Positions 40,361 through 51,660 are shown, numbered from the stretch's first letter. The stretch: DNA of 64,000 bases from Schizochytrium sp. TIO01 (GCA_004764695.1 SMSO01000034.1:1505501-1569500); one strand, 5' to 3'. Notes: generated by a model not told the origin, from the letters alone. Program-made: numbers and translations.

Positions 40361-41314
40361 CTACATAAAACCTGCTTCAGCCAGAGCATCTGCCATTCGA
40401 GGGGTGTCTCTAGGGGGGCGGCCACTCCGATTACTGCGTGCGCTGAACTGACTCTCGGCGTCAAAAGCATCTTCGGTTGTACGCGGACGAGCGCCCAAGG
40501 CATCGTAGTTCGAGCGTGTTGCAGCTTTGCCAAAAATAGCCTCAGCATGCACAACAAAGAAATACATGATTCGGCTCGCAGCATTTACTTCGGGACCAGG
40601 TTGTACAGATTCCAACAGAAAATGGGGGCCCAACGAAAGTGCGTTAGCAGTTGGGTCCGACGAAGAATCCCGAATCAAAGCAGCAATCTCTCCAAGGGCT
40701 TCACGGCCAGAGATTTTCAATTGGTCAATTTCAGGAGCAAACTTCATGGCAACCTCAGAACTGCTGCTGTCCTCTTTAAGCTTACTACTAGCACTTAGAA
40801 GCATCATGAATCCTTTAGCAGTCACAATACGGGGAGAAGCATTTTGAAATACAACAAGAAGAGCCTTTGCCCATGTTGAAGCATCAAAGTTGCCGCACAG
40901 CTGCCGTAGCTGCGCGTTAGTCAAGTCGTCGCCGTACGTGTCGACCGCTGCTAAAATCTGATCCAAAGCTCGATTAGCTGTAAATTCATAATCGCAATAA
41001 GAGATTAGGTACTTAGTGGTGTCAGTCTCAAAGAATCCTCACAATAGATTCATCATCTCTGCAGCACATACATGAAGATCTAATGTTAGAGTTTCAAGGC
41101 CCATGAATCCTTCTACATGAGCACCTTAGGAAATACCAGAGAACATGCCTGTTTATAGCTAAATAAACAAAAACTTACCATCGCGGTCTGGAATGCGCAC
41201 AACATTCACAAGGAGATCCCCAGCCTGGTGCTCATTGTGTCGTAACCATGACACAATAAATGGGATATGCGGAACAAGCTTTGTAGTGCGTGCACGCAGT
41301 GCCTTGGCGTCCAT
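40361..41314 (-). CDS. Spliced orphan protein, three exons (about 278 codons)
   Basis: Exon 1 is 41314-41179 (ATG at 41314; ends with a GTAAGT donor). Exon 2 is 41124-41043. Exon 3 is 40977-40361. Exon 1 encodes 'SWLRHNEHQAGDLLVNVVRIPDRD', exon 2 'AHVEGFMGLETLTLDLHVCAAEMMNLL', exon 3 a helical segment (LAAVDTYGDDLTNAQLRQLCGNF...) and a disordered Arg/Ser/Pro-rich tail. Introns are 54 and 65 nt. The coding lengths add to a total that is one base over a multiple of three: exon 2 read with a GTGAGG donor leaves two bases, but exon 3 needs one. Either an unusual splice site is used or there is a base error. The protein is not recognised; the N-terminal part is conserved-looking, the tail is low-complexity. 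Confidence 0.5.
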
Positions 41315-42284
41315 CTTGCTGTTTCAAAGCTTGAAACGTGCCGCAATTTTTACTCCTGAGCTCTGCAATTCAGGTCTACTAGCCCCAGTCCCAAGCAAAT
41401 CACCCTTGCACCTTCTGACTTTCTTCGCTCACACGAGAAAGGTTTCTCCTAGAGCGTGAGGGTTTGATAAGCGCCAAGTAGCTGGTGAGTAATACTCCTC
41501 TTCGTGAGCGAGTGAATTATGTTAATTGTGCAGCGCGTGTCACAATCAGACGCCCTTTCACAGACGTCGATGTCCACTGTTGACGCCTCGCGACGCCACA
41601 GCCTGCCAACAACGCCGACGAAGCGGGAGGCCTAGCGATCTGTCACGGGGATATGCTCCCGAACTTCGATCGAAATAACGCAAGGAGCCAGGCACGCGCG
41701 CAGGTAAGCGACTTAAGTTGCAGTTCTATTATCATGGCACTTTTTTCTGCGCAAGACCTGCTATGGTTATGGCTAAATGGACACTATTGAGCACACTCCA
41801 TATAGGCACTACCACTAGCACCGCGCTTGACCCGGGAGATGCTTTGAAGGGAAGACAATATTGGGTCAACAACTGCAGCTGGAGCAAAAGATGAGTAAGG
41901 ATGGTGGTGAAGGTGGCCCCGACATGAGATGACAAAAGTAAGAAGGTCGTATGTTCTATAAGAGAAAGAGATACAATAAAATAGTTGCAAAGCTTGTACA
42001 AAATCAGTGGATGCTATAAAAATGTGCTGGTAATATGAGAGCTAATATCAGGTGGGAATCTCTGTGAAGTCCCAAGTTTCTTTTTTCCTTTTTTCAACTG
42101 GAATTTTGTGGATTGAAGCGAGCAATGCACAGTGATCTTTCGAGGGTTACAGGCTAAGCTTATTTGATTGGACTTTATGTAGTTCGGTAGCCTCGGTCAT
42201 ACAATTTAAATAATACAAAGTGAACTACTCTCCATTTTACTTGAACGTAAAATGGAAAGCCGAACAGATTTGATTTGCATGTCC

Positions 42285-42318
<34 letters not shown>

Positions 42319-42362
42319 CAAATAGAGAACATAGCAAAAGTTGTGACAGACGTAGAGTTTGG
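41315..42362. other. Intergenic region
   Basis: About 1 kb between the spliced orphan and the downstream membrane gene, including a T tract (about 42286-42318). No gene seen. Confidence 0.45.
42286..42318. repeat. Poly(T) tract
   Basis: T-rich run interrupted by two C. It lies just downstream of the reverse-strand membrane-protein gene and could belong to its 3' UTR. Confidence 0.8.
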
Positions 42363-44216
42363 CTATGGAGATTCGGAGATGTAGTCACAATAAAGCTGTC
42401 TTATGCCAGTTGCATAAAGTCCATTGCCATTGGCACAGACACACATGTCCTGTTCGCGGCAATTCGTAACGGAATCGCGCATGTCAGCAATTGTCAAGAG
42501 ATGACATGACGCATACCATGCAGCCCAAATGTAAAGAATCACGAAGTATTTAGGCCGCAAACGCCAAGCGCCAAGAATGTCTAGTCCCTCGCGCTCTTCC
42601 ACTATTACACAGCAACAGTCAACGACAATTTCAGCAACGAATTGCAAGAGTGTACCTCGCCAGAGACCAGCTTCATCAAGAGGGTGTATTGAAAATTTCC
42701 CTTCTTGTACATAATGGTCAAACGGTAGTTGCAACTGGGCTGTACTGAAAAGCGTCAATATAATCGGCGAAAGGAAGATAGCTGTATATTCACTCATCAT
42801 TTCACCAGCTACTACTGATGCAGTGAAATGTCTACGACAGTATTCCTCTATTGCGTCAGACCTTTCAATGTGGAAGAGGTCCCCAATAACCTCTCGCGCA
42901 GAATCACTATGTTCAAGAATTGATTTAGGATCAAAACCTACAGACCTGTCATCATCACTCAGGGGGGGTGCCTTGTCCTCTTTAAAATGCTCTGTTTGCG
43001 TAGTTATGGGTTCACCATCATTCATAGTATCATCACTCAGGGAGGGTGCCTTGTCCTCTTCAACATGTTCTGTTTCTTCAACATGTTCTGTTGGCGTAAT
43101 TATGGGTTCACCATCATTCATAGGCTTGGCTGCGTTTTCTAAATTTGTAACAGTCTTGACTTTATGGAGTTTGATACCGTTTGTTGCTGTTTTTTGGCGA
43201 AACTTGAGGTCAAGTTCAAGCTGGGCTGGCATTACGACAGTTTTGTTTTTGTGTTTTCCAAAGATACGCGCTTTTAGTTTTTGTACCCATCGGTCACGCT
43301 TATTCATGGTAATGCGTGTAAATAACTCGCATACTGATTGGAAAGCAATGGCTGCAATGAGATTTGTAGTGTCAGAAAATCTAGAAAAAAAAAGCCGAGT
43401 TACCATTGCAGTAAATAACTGAAGCCAAATATGAATAATCCATGAAAGATCGCGCCTCAGCATATGGCCCTCAACTTTTATATTTGGCGAAAACGCCATA
43501 TACAGCGCCAGTGCTCTGGCAATGATGTAGCTAAGCTCTTTGATTACTGGAAAGATTATACAAATTGCAATAAATTTGTGGGCATCGTCAGACATAGAGT
43601 AATTACTCAGAAACACAAGAAAAAGGAAACCCAAAACAAGTATTATAGCTGATAGGAAAGCAGCAAATGGCACATTTGTGCCCTTCCCTAAAACTACCCG
43701 CAAAAGTATGACAGGGAAAAATACTGGTAAAACTGCAGCCATAAGTCCAAGTGCTGGATAGAGTGCAAACCTGAAAGCTAGAAGTGCGCCTAGTGTAAAA
43801 CTCATGAGAGCAACGAATTGACGCTTTGAGGCATTGATATAGAATGCGAAGCAGACAGGGAAGAAAAATAATATTGGAATATCCCATGAACATGTACTAG
43901 CAATAAGAATGAAGGGGTTTTTCTCAAGTGCAGGGACGATGACATGTTCTTTATCCTCAATATCAACACGCCACGCTTCTCTAAATGCGGAGTATCTGCG
44001 GGGAAGCCAGAAAAGCAGCACTGCCACTAAACCCCAGAGCGAGTGAATAATAAGCTCAGCACAAATCCGCATGGAGCGTTTGATTAATTCAGACCATGAT
44101 AAATTCTTGGTTTTGGCATCAAGTTCAATTATCAGCGTGTTGGCAAGGATACTTAACTCCTCTGGATTATGCAGGAGAGAATTTCGTCTTACAAACGATT
44201 CGAAGACTGCTGACAT
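42363..44216 (-). CDS. Multi-pass membrane protein of unknown family, 617 aa
   Basis: Not recognised. Hydrophobic segments suggest around eight to ten transmembrane helices: near residues 55-72, 100-125, 135-160, 162-180, 185-205, 215-240, 255-270, 462-482 and 565-590. A hydrophilic loop (about 305-450) is Lys-rich, then acidic, and contains an internal duplication: the unit MNDGEPI...KAP(S/P)LSDD occurs twice, 32 and 26 residues long. Near the C-terminus there is a Cys-rich stretch (DCCCVIVEE and CREQDMCVCANG). No pore, transporter or GPCR motif is evident. The ATG at 44216 is the first in frame. It lies downstream of and in the same orientation as the spliced orphan; there is no sign of an operon. 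Confidence 0.6.
   Translation of the reverse strand: MSAVFESFVRRNSLLHNPEELSILANTLIIELDAKTKNLSWSELIKRSMRICAELIIHSLWGLVAVLLFWLPRRYSAFREAWRVDIEDKEHVIVPALEKNPFILIASTCSWDIPILFFFPVCFAFYINASKRQFVALMSFTLGALLAFRFALYPALGLMAAVLPVFFPVILLRVVLGKGTNVPFAAFLSAIILVLGFLFLVFLSNYSMSDDAHKFIAICIIFPVIKELSYIIARALALYMAFSPNIKVEGHMLRRDLSWIIHIWLQLFTAMVTRLFFSRFSDTTNLIAAIAFQSVCELFTRITMNKRDRWVQKLKARIFGKHKNKTVVMPAQLELDLKFRQKTATNGIKLHKVKTVTNLENAAKPMNDGEPIITPTEHVEETEHVEEDKAPSLSDDTMNDGEPITTQTEHFKEDKAPPLSDDDRSVGFDPKSILEHSDSAREVIGDLFHIERSDAIEEYCRRHFTASVVAGEMMSEYTAIFLSPIILTLFSTAQLQLPFDHYVQEGKFSIHPLDEAGLWRGTLLQFVAEIVVDCCCVIVEEREGLDILGAWRLRPKYFVILYIWAAWYASCHLLTIADMRDSVTNCREQDMCVCANGNGLYATGIRQLYCDYISESP
42950..43125. repeat. Intragenic tandem duplication, about 78-96 bp
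   Basis: The block beginning ATCACTCAGGG and ending TATGGGTTCACCATCATTCATAG occurs twice, with the second copy carrying a further 18-bp internal duplication (TTCAACATGTTCTGTT). Copies are highly similar, so the event looks recent. The reading frame is maintained. Confidence 0.85.
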
Positions 44217-47200
44217 GATTTAACAGAGCTTTGCTCATGTATGATACTGCCGGCACAGTTCTGCAACACGGTCTACACCACTCTCCGGGCGCAGTCGCGT
44301 GGCGCAGCCAAGCACCGCGCGTGCACCTTGGCTATGGCAGATCAAATGGAATGAGGTTGAGTTTGCTTGCGCCAATGCAACCCGTTTTTGAGAATTGCTA
44401 CAAGATGATCTTCCCTACTAGACTATGCCAGGTAAGTGTAGGAGATTACATATACTACCTCCGCCACTACTAGCTCAGAAAGGCTGGGGTTAGTAATGGA
44501 TTCCGGAAGTTTGATAAGGTCTCTTGATACATGCTAGTCTTACCGTCAACGAGCATTCGGGTAAGAAGATGGTAGGTAGGTATGTAGGTACTATACGCTG
44601 ATGAGTTTCTTCTTTTGCTTACTTGCTTCGTTTAAATGGGAGATTTTGTTTATCGAGCCAGAAAGTGAAAGGAACGACACGGAGCTTTGGGTGACAAGAC
44701 TGCTCTGCCTCCGAGTGTTCGTTACAATATCGTGAAAATTTGTGTGTTTAAAGTGCTTCCTTAAAACCCAAACACTGCATGTGAAAATTGAAAAATATAT
44801 TCTGTTTAGGGCTAACTCAACAAACTCGGCATGTCAAGCAAAAACACTGCAGGGAAAGATTCCTTCCAGGGGCCCTCAATCCTGAAAGTGATTGCTCGAA
44901 CGGGATGACCGTGGGCAGCTGATGCAGCTGTCATGGGAGAAGAACCCCCGACGTTTATGCTCCATACTTATAAGTTTTCGCGAACCTAACAACATCAGCG
45001 AGTTAGCATAACAAAAAATTAAATTACAACTTTTTCTTAACACTCTATATCCTTTGACTCCGTTTTGATGAGCTATACGACTAGCACAGTCAAGACAATA
45101 AAAAATAGTTCTCTCTGTTCGAGTTCACCCTCGCAGTTCCTGGTTAGGTAATTCTTTAGGGGCCGCACATCCCTGACTTTCTTGTTCCGCTGTAGGCAAC
45201 ATGCAGCAACTGACTCAATGTGTGTTCTCATCCTTACCCCCACTTCTCAACGTATTCCGAATGTTCAAACCGCTGCGCCGATTCATCGTCCAACTTCCGA
45301 AAAGGAAACAGGATCTATATGGCAGAAAATACAGATTGCAAAAGCGAAGAGGCTTTACTATGTACAGGGTTGTCCTTTCTTCATTTCATCCTCGTACTTG
45401 AAATTGGAGTTATAGCCCATTCGTCCCTATGAAAAGAAAGTAAACCTCCCAGGACTTAGGAAAAGAATATCGAGTATCAAGTCAAGAACCCCTCCCCAAA
45501 AACACGGTTGGCAAGCAACCCTAGCATCTTACTCAAAAGTGCATGTCAGTCCAAGAAGCCGCTTACATGCGCTTTCATGAGGCTGAATGAAGCATCTGTG
45601 TAAGGCGACAGCTCAGGCCTGTTGACAAGATATCCGTTACGATTAAGTTTGAGTGCACGAAACTCACTCATTGGAAGAACGGTATAGAAAAGTATAAAGT
45701 ACATCGACCATGCTTTCAACGCAAGTCCCGGGAATAGTATTTAGCTGGGTTTTGCTTGATGCTTGCTTATCAAGCTTCGAGGCATCAAGATCGATTGATA
45801 CTGTCTCAGACTGACTCAAGCAGCTTTTTGAGGCTCAAACAAAGCAAAAATCGATCCGTGTTTTTTTTTTTTGCCATGGAACAAAGTTCTTGCAAGTCTG
45901 TGCTGTGACAAGCCTGGTGTCGTAATCTAATCCGTTGACGCTAATGTGGGGACTGAATCGCTACCAACAATGTCGAGGGCTTGATCTCGTCACAACGTCA
46001 AACGAAGTCTGAAGGGGAAAAAAACTATAACATCAGAGGAAAAGAAAGAATGCAACACATCGTTTAATCTTAAAAGAAATTAATCATTCGAGCAAGCAAA
46101 GTAGCCAGCGAGCAAGCAACTGGAGAGACCTCTATACTTTCCCAAGTAAGCTGAGACTAGAGTCGAGGATTGCTCCGGGTATACTGAAAAGGGAAATGTC
46201 AAATTCCCCTGTCTTGAAGTATCGCGTCATCGCAGGAACCTGCAATGACACAGAAAAGAGCTATCAACCTAGAAGCTACTCAGAGCAGAAGTGCTAAACC
46301 ACCAAAAAAAAGAGGGAAAAACACAAGAGTCAGAGAGAAGGAAAATAAGATGTAACAATAAAATTATTTTCATTTTCTGTATTAAAAAAAATAAAAATGA
46401 AATGGTAGAAATAACACGGAAACTACAGTGTGTACCTCCTCATGTGTGCTATCGTCGTCTGTGACCAAGTGTGCGAATATTGATTGATTTGCTTTCTTTC
46501 ACAAGATCTCTTAAGTTTTACAGAGCTGTGAATGAAAGGCCTGGTCCGCCAAGCCTCGCACGGGTCATATCTCTACGCCAGCCTCCTAAGTTCACCAACT
46601 TCCACGGCCGCGGAGACTCTTCTTTGGAGGCTTGGCGAGTTGCTTATCGCAATGGTGCGCCTCGAGGTTCAGGCCTCCAATTGCGAGGCTCTGCGCACTT
46701 GGCGTTCGAACTTCATGGAGGTCACCCACGGCACATGGAATTATAGAAGCATGGCCGACAACGATGGAGATATTGCCACTAACGTTCCCAAAACAGGACA
46801 GAGGCCCGGACAAAGATGGTTCGGAGGCGCCGCCTTGGAATCATAAGGCGAGACGGACATGCTGTGCTAAAGCTAAGTCTTACGTTGGGTGCGATGCGAT
46901 GCGATGCGATGCGATGCGATGCGATGCAAGTCCTGACATTGCTCAAATGCTCGGAGTATAACTTGGGCAGCACGAAGAGTGCCGTGGATTTGAGTTGGAC
47001 ATGAAACTGTCGTACGGATCAAATAGTTGTCGTTCACCTTGCAGAAGCAGACTGCACGGTCTTGCCAAAGGTGCTAGAGGATGGATGGAAGAGGCAGAGA
47101 GGCTCAAGGCAATGCATACTTTCCAACGCTCTGCAATTCACGCTGACTTTTGTAAGTGACACACTCTGCTGATTACACCCGATACTGACTCTGTACATGG

Positions 47201-47385
47201 TGTTCTTCGCATCAAAATGCACTGAGCTAGTTTGGCACACTGCTGAGTCCTGACGCTGACGGCTGGGACATGCAACACTCGATGGCGTATTGACTAACGC
47301 CGGGAGCCAGCTCACTTCAATCCCTGCGCTTGAGATTGCGCCGCCAAACCCCAATCTCAGGGACCATTGACTTTAAAGGGCAAGC
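44217..47385. other. Large intergenic region, 3.2 kb
   Basis: No convincing gene. Frames at 44231-44473, 45182-45432 and 46471-46961 are short, overlap each other in several frames and carry no recognisable sequence. It includes a T run (45861-45872) and a (GCGAT)n microsatellite (about 46890-46926). Confidence 0.45.
46890..46926. repeat. (GCGAT)n microsatellite
   Basis: Seven or so 5-bp units GCGAT in succession, preceded by GTGC and followed by GCAAGTCC. Confidence 0.85.
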
Positions 47386-49791
47386 ATGGGCAACGTCCAG
47401 ACTGCTGATGATGAAAAACCCTCTTGTTCGCAACAGCAAGAGGTATTGAGAGATTATGAAGGGGCAGCAAATAAAAATGGCACCCCACATGAGACGCTCG
47501 AAAATTCTTTCCAAGGCGATGAAGGTCCGTTTGTAGATGAGCTGCATTGCCGAGGAACTGATAATGACGCAGGTTTAGCTGACTCATCAAGTGCGGCATC
47601 CTCCTCGTCATCGTCGTCTTCTTATTCCTCCACTGCGAGCATAGGAACCTCAGTTACTATGACGACATCAGCGGGGGTGACCTTGACAAAATCAAGCGAA
47701 GAGGAAAGCATACTTGGGGTTAAGCCGAAGCAAATGAAGACTATGAGCCACGAATTTATGAAGCTGTCTCACATCTCCGAGTCACCAGAGCAATGTGAGG
47801 TAACATCATTGTCTGAAGAAGGCGAGCTAGTTTCTGGCAAAAACCATGCCAAATTCGAAGAAAAAGAGGGAAATATCAAAAAGCCCATCTCGAAAAGGCA
47901 TGTTTGCAAAGAAGATATAAAGGATGTACTAGAGGACCTCAGAACAGTCCACAAATATATAGAGAGTGCCTATGGGCGATTGGCGAGTATTATTCCTGAA
48001 GCGATTGATCGAGCTACTCATCTATCAGGATGTTTTAGTAGGCGCAAACATCAGCAGAGCCGAGCACGTAAGCTCCACGAAGAGATGCAAAGTGTTCGGA
48101 AAGAAATGGAGATGTTTTTGTCTTGTATAGTCAAGCTGGAAGACTGGCTTGAAACAGATGAAAATGTTTCTTATTATTTAGAAGTAGTCTTGACATTGCA
48201 GTACATGGGCGTAGTGCTAAGTATTTCGGACGATAAGTTTACAAGTCTTGGACGCATCAAGTGCAAATATTATAAAGCAGAATATGACGGAATTACGTTG
48301 GAAAAACTCACTGATTCATTCAGTAATCGCTATATCACCTGGCATACGCACGGTGATTTGAAGCTGTTCCTATCTCAGATTAGAGGTTTGAATGAAGTCA
48401 TGCAGATGTTTATCCATAAGGCATGCTGTGAGCCCGACAATTATATTATGAGAATCGTCTCCGGAGAGATCGACTTAGAAAAAGAAGATCATATTGAAGT
48501 CGTTTCTGGCCTTTATGATGAAGACAGCGCAGCACGAAACCTCACCAAGTTTTTCAACGCGCTAATGATCGCTAATGCTTCCGTCTATGAGATGTATTTC
48601 GAAGAGGACCAAGCTGCACGGTGTGCTGGGTTCATGCGTGGCTTGACATACTTTGGCATACTCAAGCACAAGCGTGGTAAGCACCGGGGCCAAGTTACCT
48701 TCACAAGTTTAGGATCTGATATTCAAGAACAACTAAAATTTATCCAGTATGTGTGGAACCTGCCGGATAAAAAGGCCGTAAGCGACCTTTGGAGGATTGG
48801 TCTTCCTCCAATTAAGCATAGTTTCTCGTTTAAAATCGAAGGGCACGTGAATGCTCGATTCATTTCAGATGAAAGTACTAAAGTTCTCCCTAACGAGTTT
48901 GATAAACCCAATGCACTAGAGAAAGCCAAGCCACAGCGAGCTATTATCCTACACTTTCATGGAGGTGGGTTTATTTCAAGCAGTGCGACAGCACACGAGA
49001 CTTACACGCGAAGCTGGGCAAAACATTGCAAGTCTCCTATGATTTCTGTCGATTATAGTTTGTCCCCTGAAGCGAAATTTCCGACCGCACTAGATGAGGC
49101 TTTCACAGCCTACAGGTGGTGTCGAGAAGTCGCATGTAAGATGTACAAGACTGACCGGGTAGTGGTAACCGGCGACTCCGCGGGTGGTACTTTGAGTACC
49201 GCACTCATTGTTAAATGCATCATGGAAGATTATCCTATCCCAGATGGAGCTTTGCTGTCATATCCTGCCGTGGACATCCGACGTTCCTTTTTTCCGTCCC
49301 TCCTTTGGAGCCTCAATGATCGGCTTCTACCGTACACTTTCCTGCTTTCATGCCTTTCTGCGTATTTGGGAACTCAGGATCCAGAAGAAATGCTACGTAT
49401 CTGCGATAATCCACAGGCTTCCCCAAACGTTGCGTCTGATGAAATTTTATCCAAATTTCCACCTACATATTTGATCGCAGCTGCAAGCGATCCTCTTTTT
49501 GACAGGACAGTTGAATTTGCTCACCGTCTTTCAATAGTCCTTCCCAAGGGGAATACAAAACTCTACGTTGTGCCTCGCATGGCACATGGTTTCCTCTGTT
49601 TTAATATTCCAAGCATTGGTATTCCTGAGGTAGGCAGCCTCATCGAGCTTTGTTCTGACTTGCTAGAAAATCTTGTGGAGGGGGACTTCGAACCAAATTC
49701 TGCGCAGCAAAATAAAACTCTAAATTGTAGATCTTCACCCGCATCGTCATCTTCTGGATCGTCCACATCCGGGAGTCAAATTCAAGAATAA
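47386..49791 (+). CDS. Hormone-sensitive-lipase-type alpha/beta hydrolase, 801 aa
   Basis: The C-terminal half is an HSL-type lipase/esterase: oxyanion motif HGGG at 525-528, nucleophile Ser598 in GDSAGG, Asp702 in ASDPLFD and His734 in MAHGF form the catalytic triad, with 'SVDYSLSPEAKFP' and 'NPQASPNVAS' characteristic of the family. Between residues 170 and 500 is a helical domain similar in place and length to the HSL N-terminal domain (containing 'FHNALMIA'-like and 'CAGFMRGLTYFG'). The first 150 residues are disordered and acidic/Ser-rich. It starts MGNVQT, with Gly2 and Thr6 suited to N-myristoylation, which would tether it to membranes. The C-terminal 30 residues are Ser-rich. It should hydrolyse acylglycerols or sterol esters in lipid mobilisation. 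Upstream lies a 3-kb gap. Catalytic residues are intact. Confidence 0.88.
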   Translation: MGNVQTADDEKPSCSQQQEVLRDYEGAANKNGTPHETLENSFQGDEGPFVDELHCRGTDNDAGLADSSSAASSSSSSSSYSSTASIGTSVTMTTSAGVTLTKSSEEESILGVKPKQMKTMSHEFMKLSHISESPEQCEVTSLSEEGELVSGKNHAKFEEKEGNIKKPISKRHVCKEDIKDVLEDLRTVHKYIESAYGRLASIIPEAIDRATHLSGCFSRRKHQQSRARKLHEEMQSVRKEMEMFLSCIVKLEDWLETDENVSYYLEVVLTLQYMGVVLSISDDKFTSLGRIKCKYYKAEYDGITLEKLTDSFSNRYITWHTHGDLKLFLSQIRGLNEVMQMFIHKACCEPDNYIMRIVSGEIDLEKEDHIEVVSGLYDEDSAARNLTKFFNALMIANASVYEMYFEEDQAARCAGFMRGLTYFGILKHKRGKHRGQVTFTSLGSDIQEQLKFIQYVWNLPDKKAVSDLWRIGLPPIKHSFSFKIEGHVNARFISDESTKVLPNEFDKPNALEKAKPQRAIILHFHGGGFISSSATAHETYTRSWAKHCKSPMISVDYSLSPEAKFPTALDEAFTAYRWCREVACKMYKTDRVVVTGDSAGGTLSTALIVKCIMEDYPIPDGALLSYPAVDIRRSFFPSLLWSLNDRLLPYTFLLSCLSAYLGTQDPEEMLRICDNPQASPNVASDEILSKFPPTYLIAAASDPLFDRTVEFAHRLSIVLPKGNTKLYVVPRMAHGFLCFNIPSIGIPEVGSLIELCSDLLENLVEGDFEPNSAQQNKTLNCRSSPASSSSGSSTSGSQIQE

Positions 49792-49995
49792 CCAACAACC
49801 AAATCAAACAGTAACCAATAACTCAACTGTTGCAGGACATTTAACAAAGTCAAGGTTTTTCTGCCCATTCAAGAGTTATTCGATCATCAGCGCAAATTTG
49901 CTATCAGCTTGTTGGAAGGGAAAACATAATATTATTTCTAAGCTAATAAAGTGAAATTGCTGAAGTGGTTCAAACAATAAGACATAGTTCTATTT

Positions 49996-51660
49996 CTAAA
50001 CAAGAAAATCTTTACGAATGGCTTCAATCTCTTCACGAGCACGATCGTGTTCTAGCTCAAGCCTTTCGAGTTCGGAAAGCACTTTGCCTGAAACTTTGTC
50101 CTTATACCTTGATCTGTTCTGTGGAGAAAAGGTGTCGCCCTCAGAATCTGACTCTCCACGCGCAGTTTTCGTGGCACGTACCCTGGGTTTGGGTACGCTT
50201 TTTGCAAACTCAAGAGCACGGTGTCGTGCAGACTGGGCTTTTCGTTTCTCTCGCAAAGCTTGCTCACGAACATCCGGTGCTTGTTTATGGTATACGCGCC
50301 GCGTTTGGTTGGCTAGTTCATCTTCCTCCTGGTTGTTTGCACCTGGAGATTGCTTTATTGCATAGCTCGAAGCTAACGCTGGGGTAATTTGCTTCAATAC
50401 AGGGTTATTATTGAGATTTCGAAGTTTCGAACTATAGGACTTCATGCGCTCCATTTTTTCACGTTTCTTGGCCATTTCCTCTGTATTCAAATCCACCTGG
50501 AGCTTACCCAGCTCGTAGTACCCGTCTGGTTTATTCTTCAGATACTCTTTTGTTGTGCAAGGCTTGTAAGACACGTTTCTATGTTTGCGACTGAAGAATA
50601 GCTGGTCCTTTTCGTTCTTTATCAGGCGCTCATTGGCTTCGTCTTTTGTAGGTCGTTCCTTAGCTTCTTCTTTTTCCTCAGCAAATACATCTGGATCTCG
50701 CCTTCGCTGCCGCTCGTTTCCTCGTTGGCTTTGTTTGTTGGGGGAGTCGTAGGCGGCTCCTTGAGGTTTATGAGCGACAAGTCGTGGACTTACTGATGGA
50801 GGATTCGGCTGAGCATCAACCTGGTGAGGTGAACACCTGTAGGCATGTGTGGTGTCAGAGAAGCCAGGAGAGCTCATTTTCATGTGAGAATATCCATAGA
50901 GCTGTCCACCTAGCTGTCTAGGAATATTGATTTGTGACTGTGTCACCTCTGATGGAAAGGGTTTAGTTGCGGACGACGTTGGTGCCGAATAGTGGCCGGC
51001 TTTTAATCCTGAGGATTGTTGGTCATAGGAAGATGCTACAATATCTTGTAAATCAGCCAGGCTCGGTCTCATTGCGGGTTCCAATGAATCTGCATGAGTT
51101 TTGAATTTATCCTCCGATATCCCATAGCTTCCGGATCTTTGTTTTGCACTATTAGTTGAATAGCTTGTAAAAGTAGAGACAGACGGAGAATTTACCTGCA
51201 CAACAGGTCGCTGGGGCCCAACTTGCACTGAAGAAATTTGCCCGTGGTTTTGAGGAAGAGGCTGCATTTTAGTATGCCCGCTAGTCCCAAGGCTAGAGAA
51301 GCTTCCATTCCCCGACTGTACAGGTGGAAATATCGTGCCGTGACTTTGTTGTAGACTTTGTGTGTTTGGGACACCTCCAGTATTACCAGCTGTCTGCAAT
51401 GAAATGACACTCGTTCTTGCTGCAAACCCTGCATTGCCAAAGTCTTTGCGTAGATTTTCAGGGTTCTGGGCGCTTTGTTGTCTCTCTCTCTGCTGCTGCT
51501 TTAAGGCTTCACGAGATAGTGGTGCACCTCCCTGTCGTTCTCTTGATGCTGGTGCGTGAAGCCTCACATACGAACCGTCCCCTGATGTTTTAAGAATACG
51601 TTGCCCGAATTTCGACTGGAAGCTACCCCCTGCTGTCGGTCCATTACGTGACCTCTTCAT
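49996..51660 (-). CDS. Basic disordered protein with a Jhy-like motif, 554 aa
   Basis: Residues 1-330 are low-complexity Ser/Gln/Gly/Pro. From about 385 the sequence becomes helical and charged. A block near residues 360-425 ('SYKPCTTKEYLKNKPDGYY', 'ELGKLQVDLNTEEMAKKRE', 'MERMKSYSSKLRNLN') resembles the conserved C-terminal segment of Jhy (C11orf63) and similar ciliary proteins, which have a 'KPYTLKEY...YYELGKLxPDL' pattern; this is recalled, not checked. Phospho-site-like SP and SDSEGD motifs follow, and the last 30 residues form a coiled coil. The gene converges on HSL (205-bp gap) and is divergent from the Dad2-like gene. A cilium/axoneme role is inferred. Otherwise it is an orphan. Confidence 0.6.
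   Translation of the reverse strand: MKRSRNGPTAGGSFQSKFGQRILKTSGDGSYVRLHAPASRERQGGAPLSREALKQQQRERQQSAQNPENLRKDFGNAGFAARTSVISLQTAGNTGGVPNTQSLQQSHGTIFPPVQSGNGSFSSLGTSGHTKMQPLPQNHGQISSVQVGPQRPVVQVNSPSVSTFTSYSTNSAKQRSGSYGISEDKFKTHADSLEPAMRPSLADLQDIVASSYDQQSSGLKAGHYSAPTSSATKPFPSEVTQSQINIPRQLGGQLYGYSHMKMSSPGFSDTTHAYRCSPHQVDAQPNPPSVSPRLVAHKPQGAAYDSPNKQSQRGNERQRRRDPDVFAEEKEEAKERPTKDEANERLIKNEKDQLFFSRKHRNVSYKPCTTKEYLKNKPDGYYELGKLQVDLNTEEMAKKREKMERMKSYSSKLRNLNNNPVLKQITPALASSYAIKQSPGANNQEEDELANQTRRVYHKQAPDVREQALREKRKAQSARHRALEFAKSVPKPRVRATKTARGESDSEGDTFSPQNRSRYKDKVSGKVLSELERLELEHDRAREEIEAIRKDFLV

Noticed and set aside
45182-45432. Three overlapping forward frames at the same place
   Set aside because: Openness in all three frames is typical of a stop-poor random stretch; none shows a protein-like pattern.
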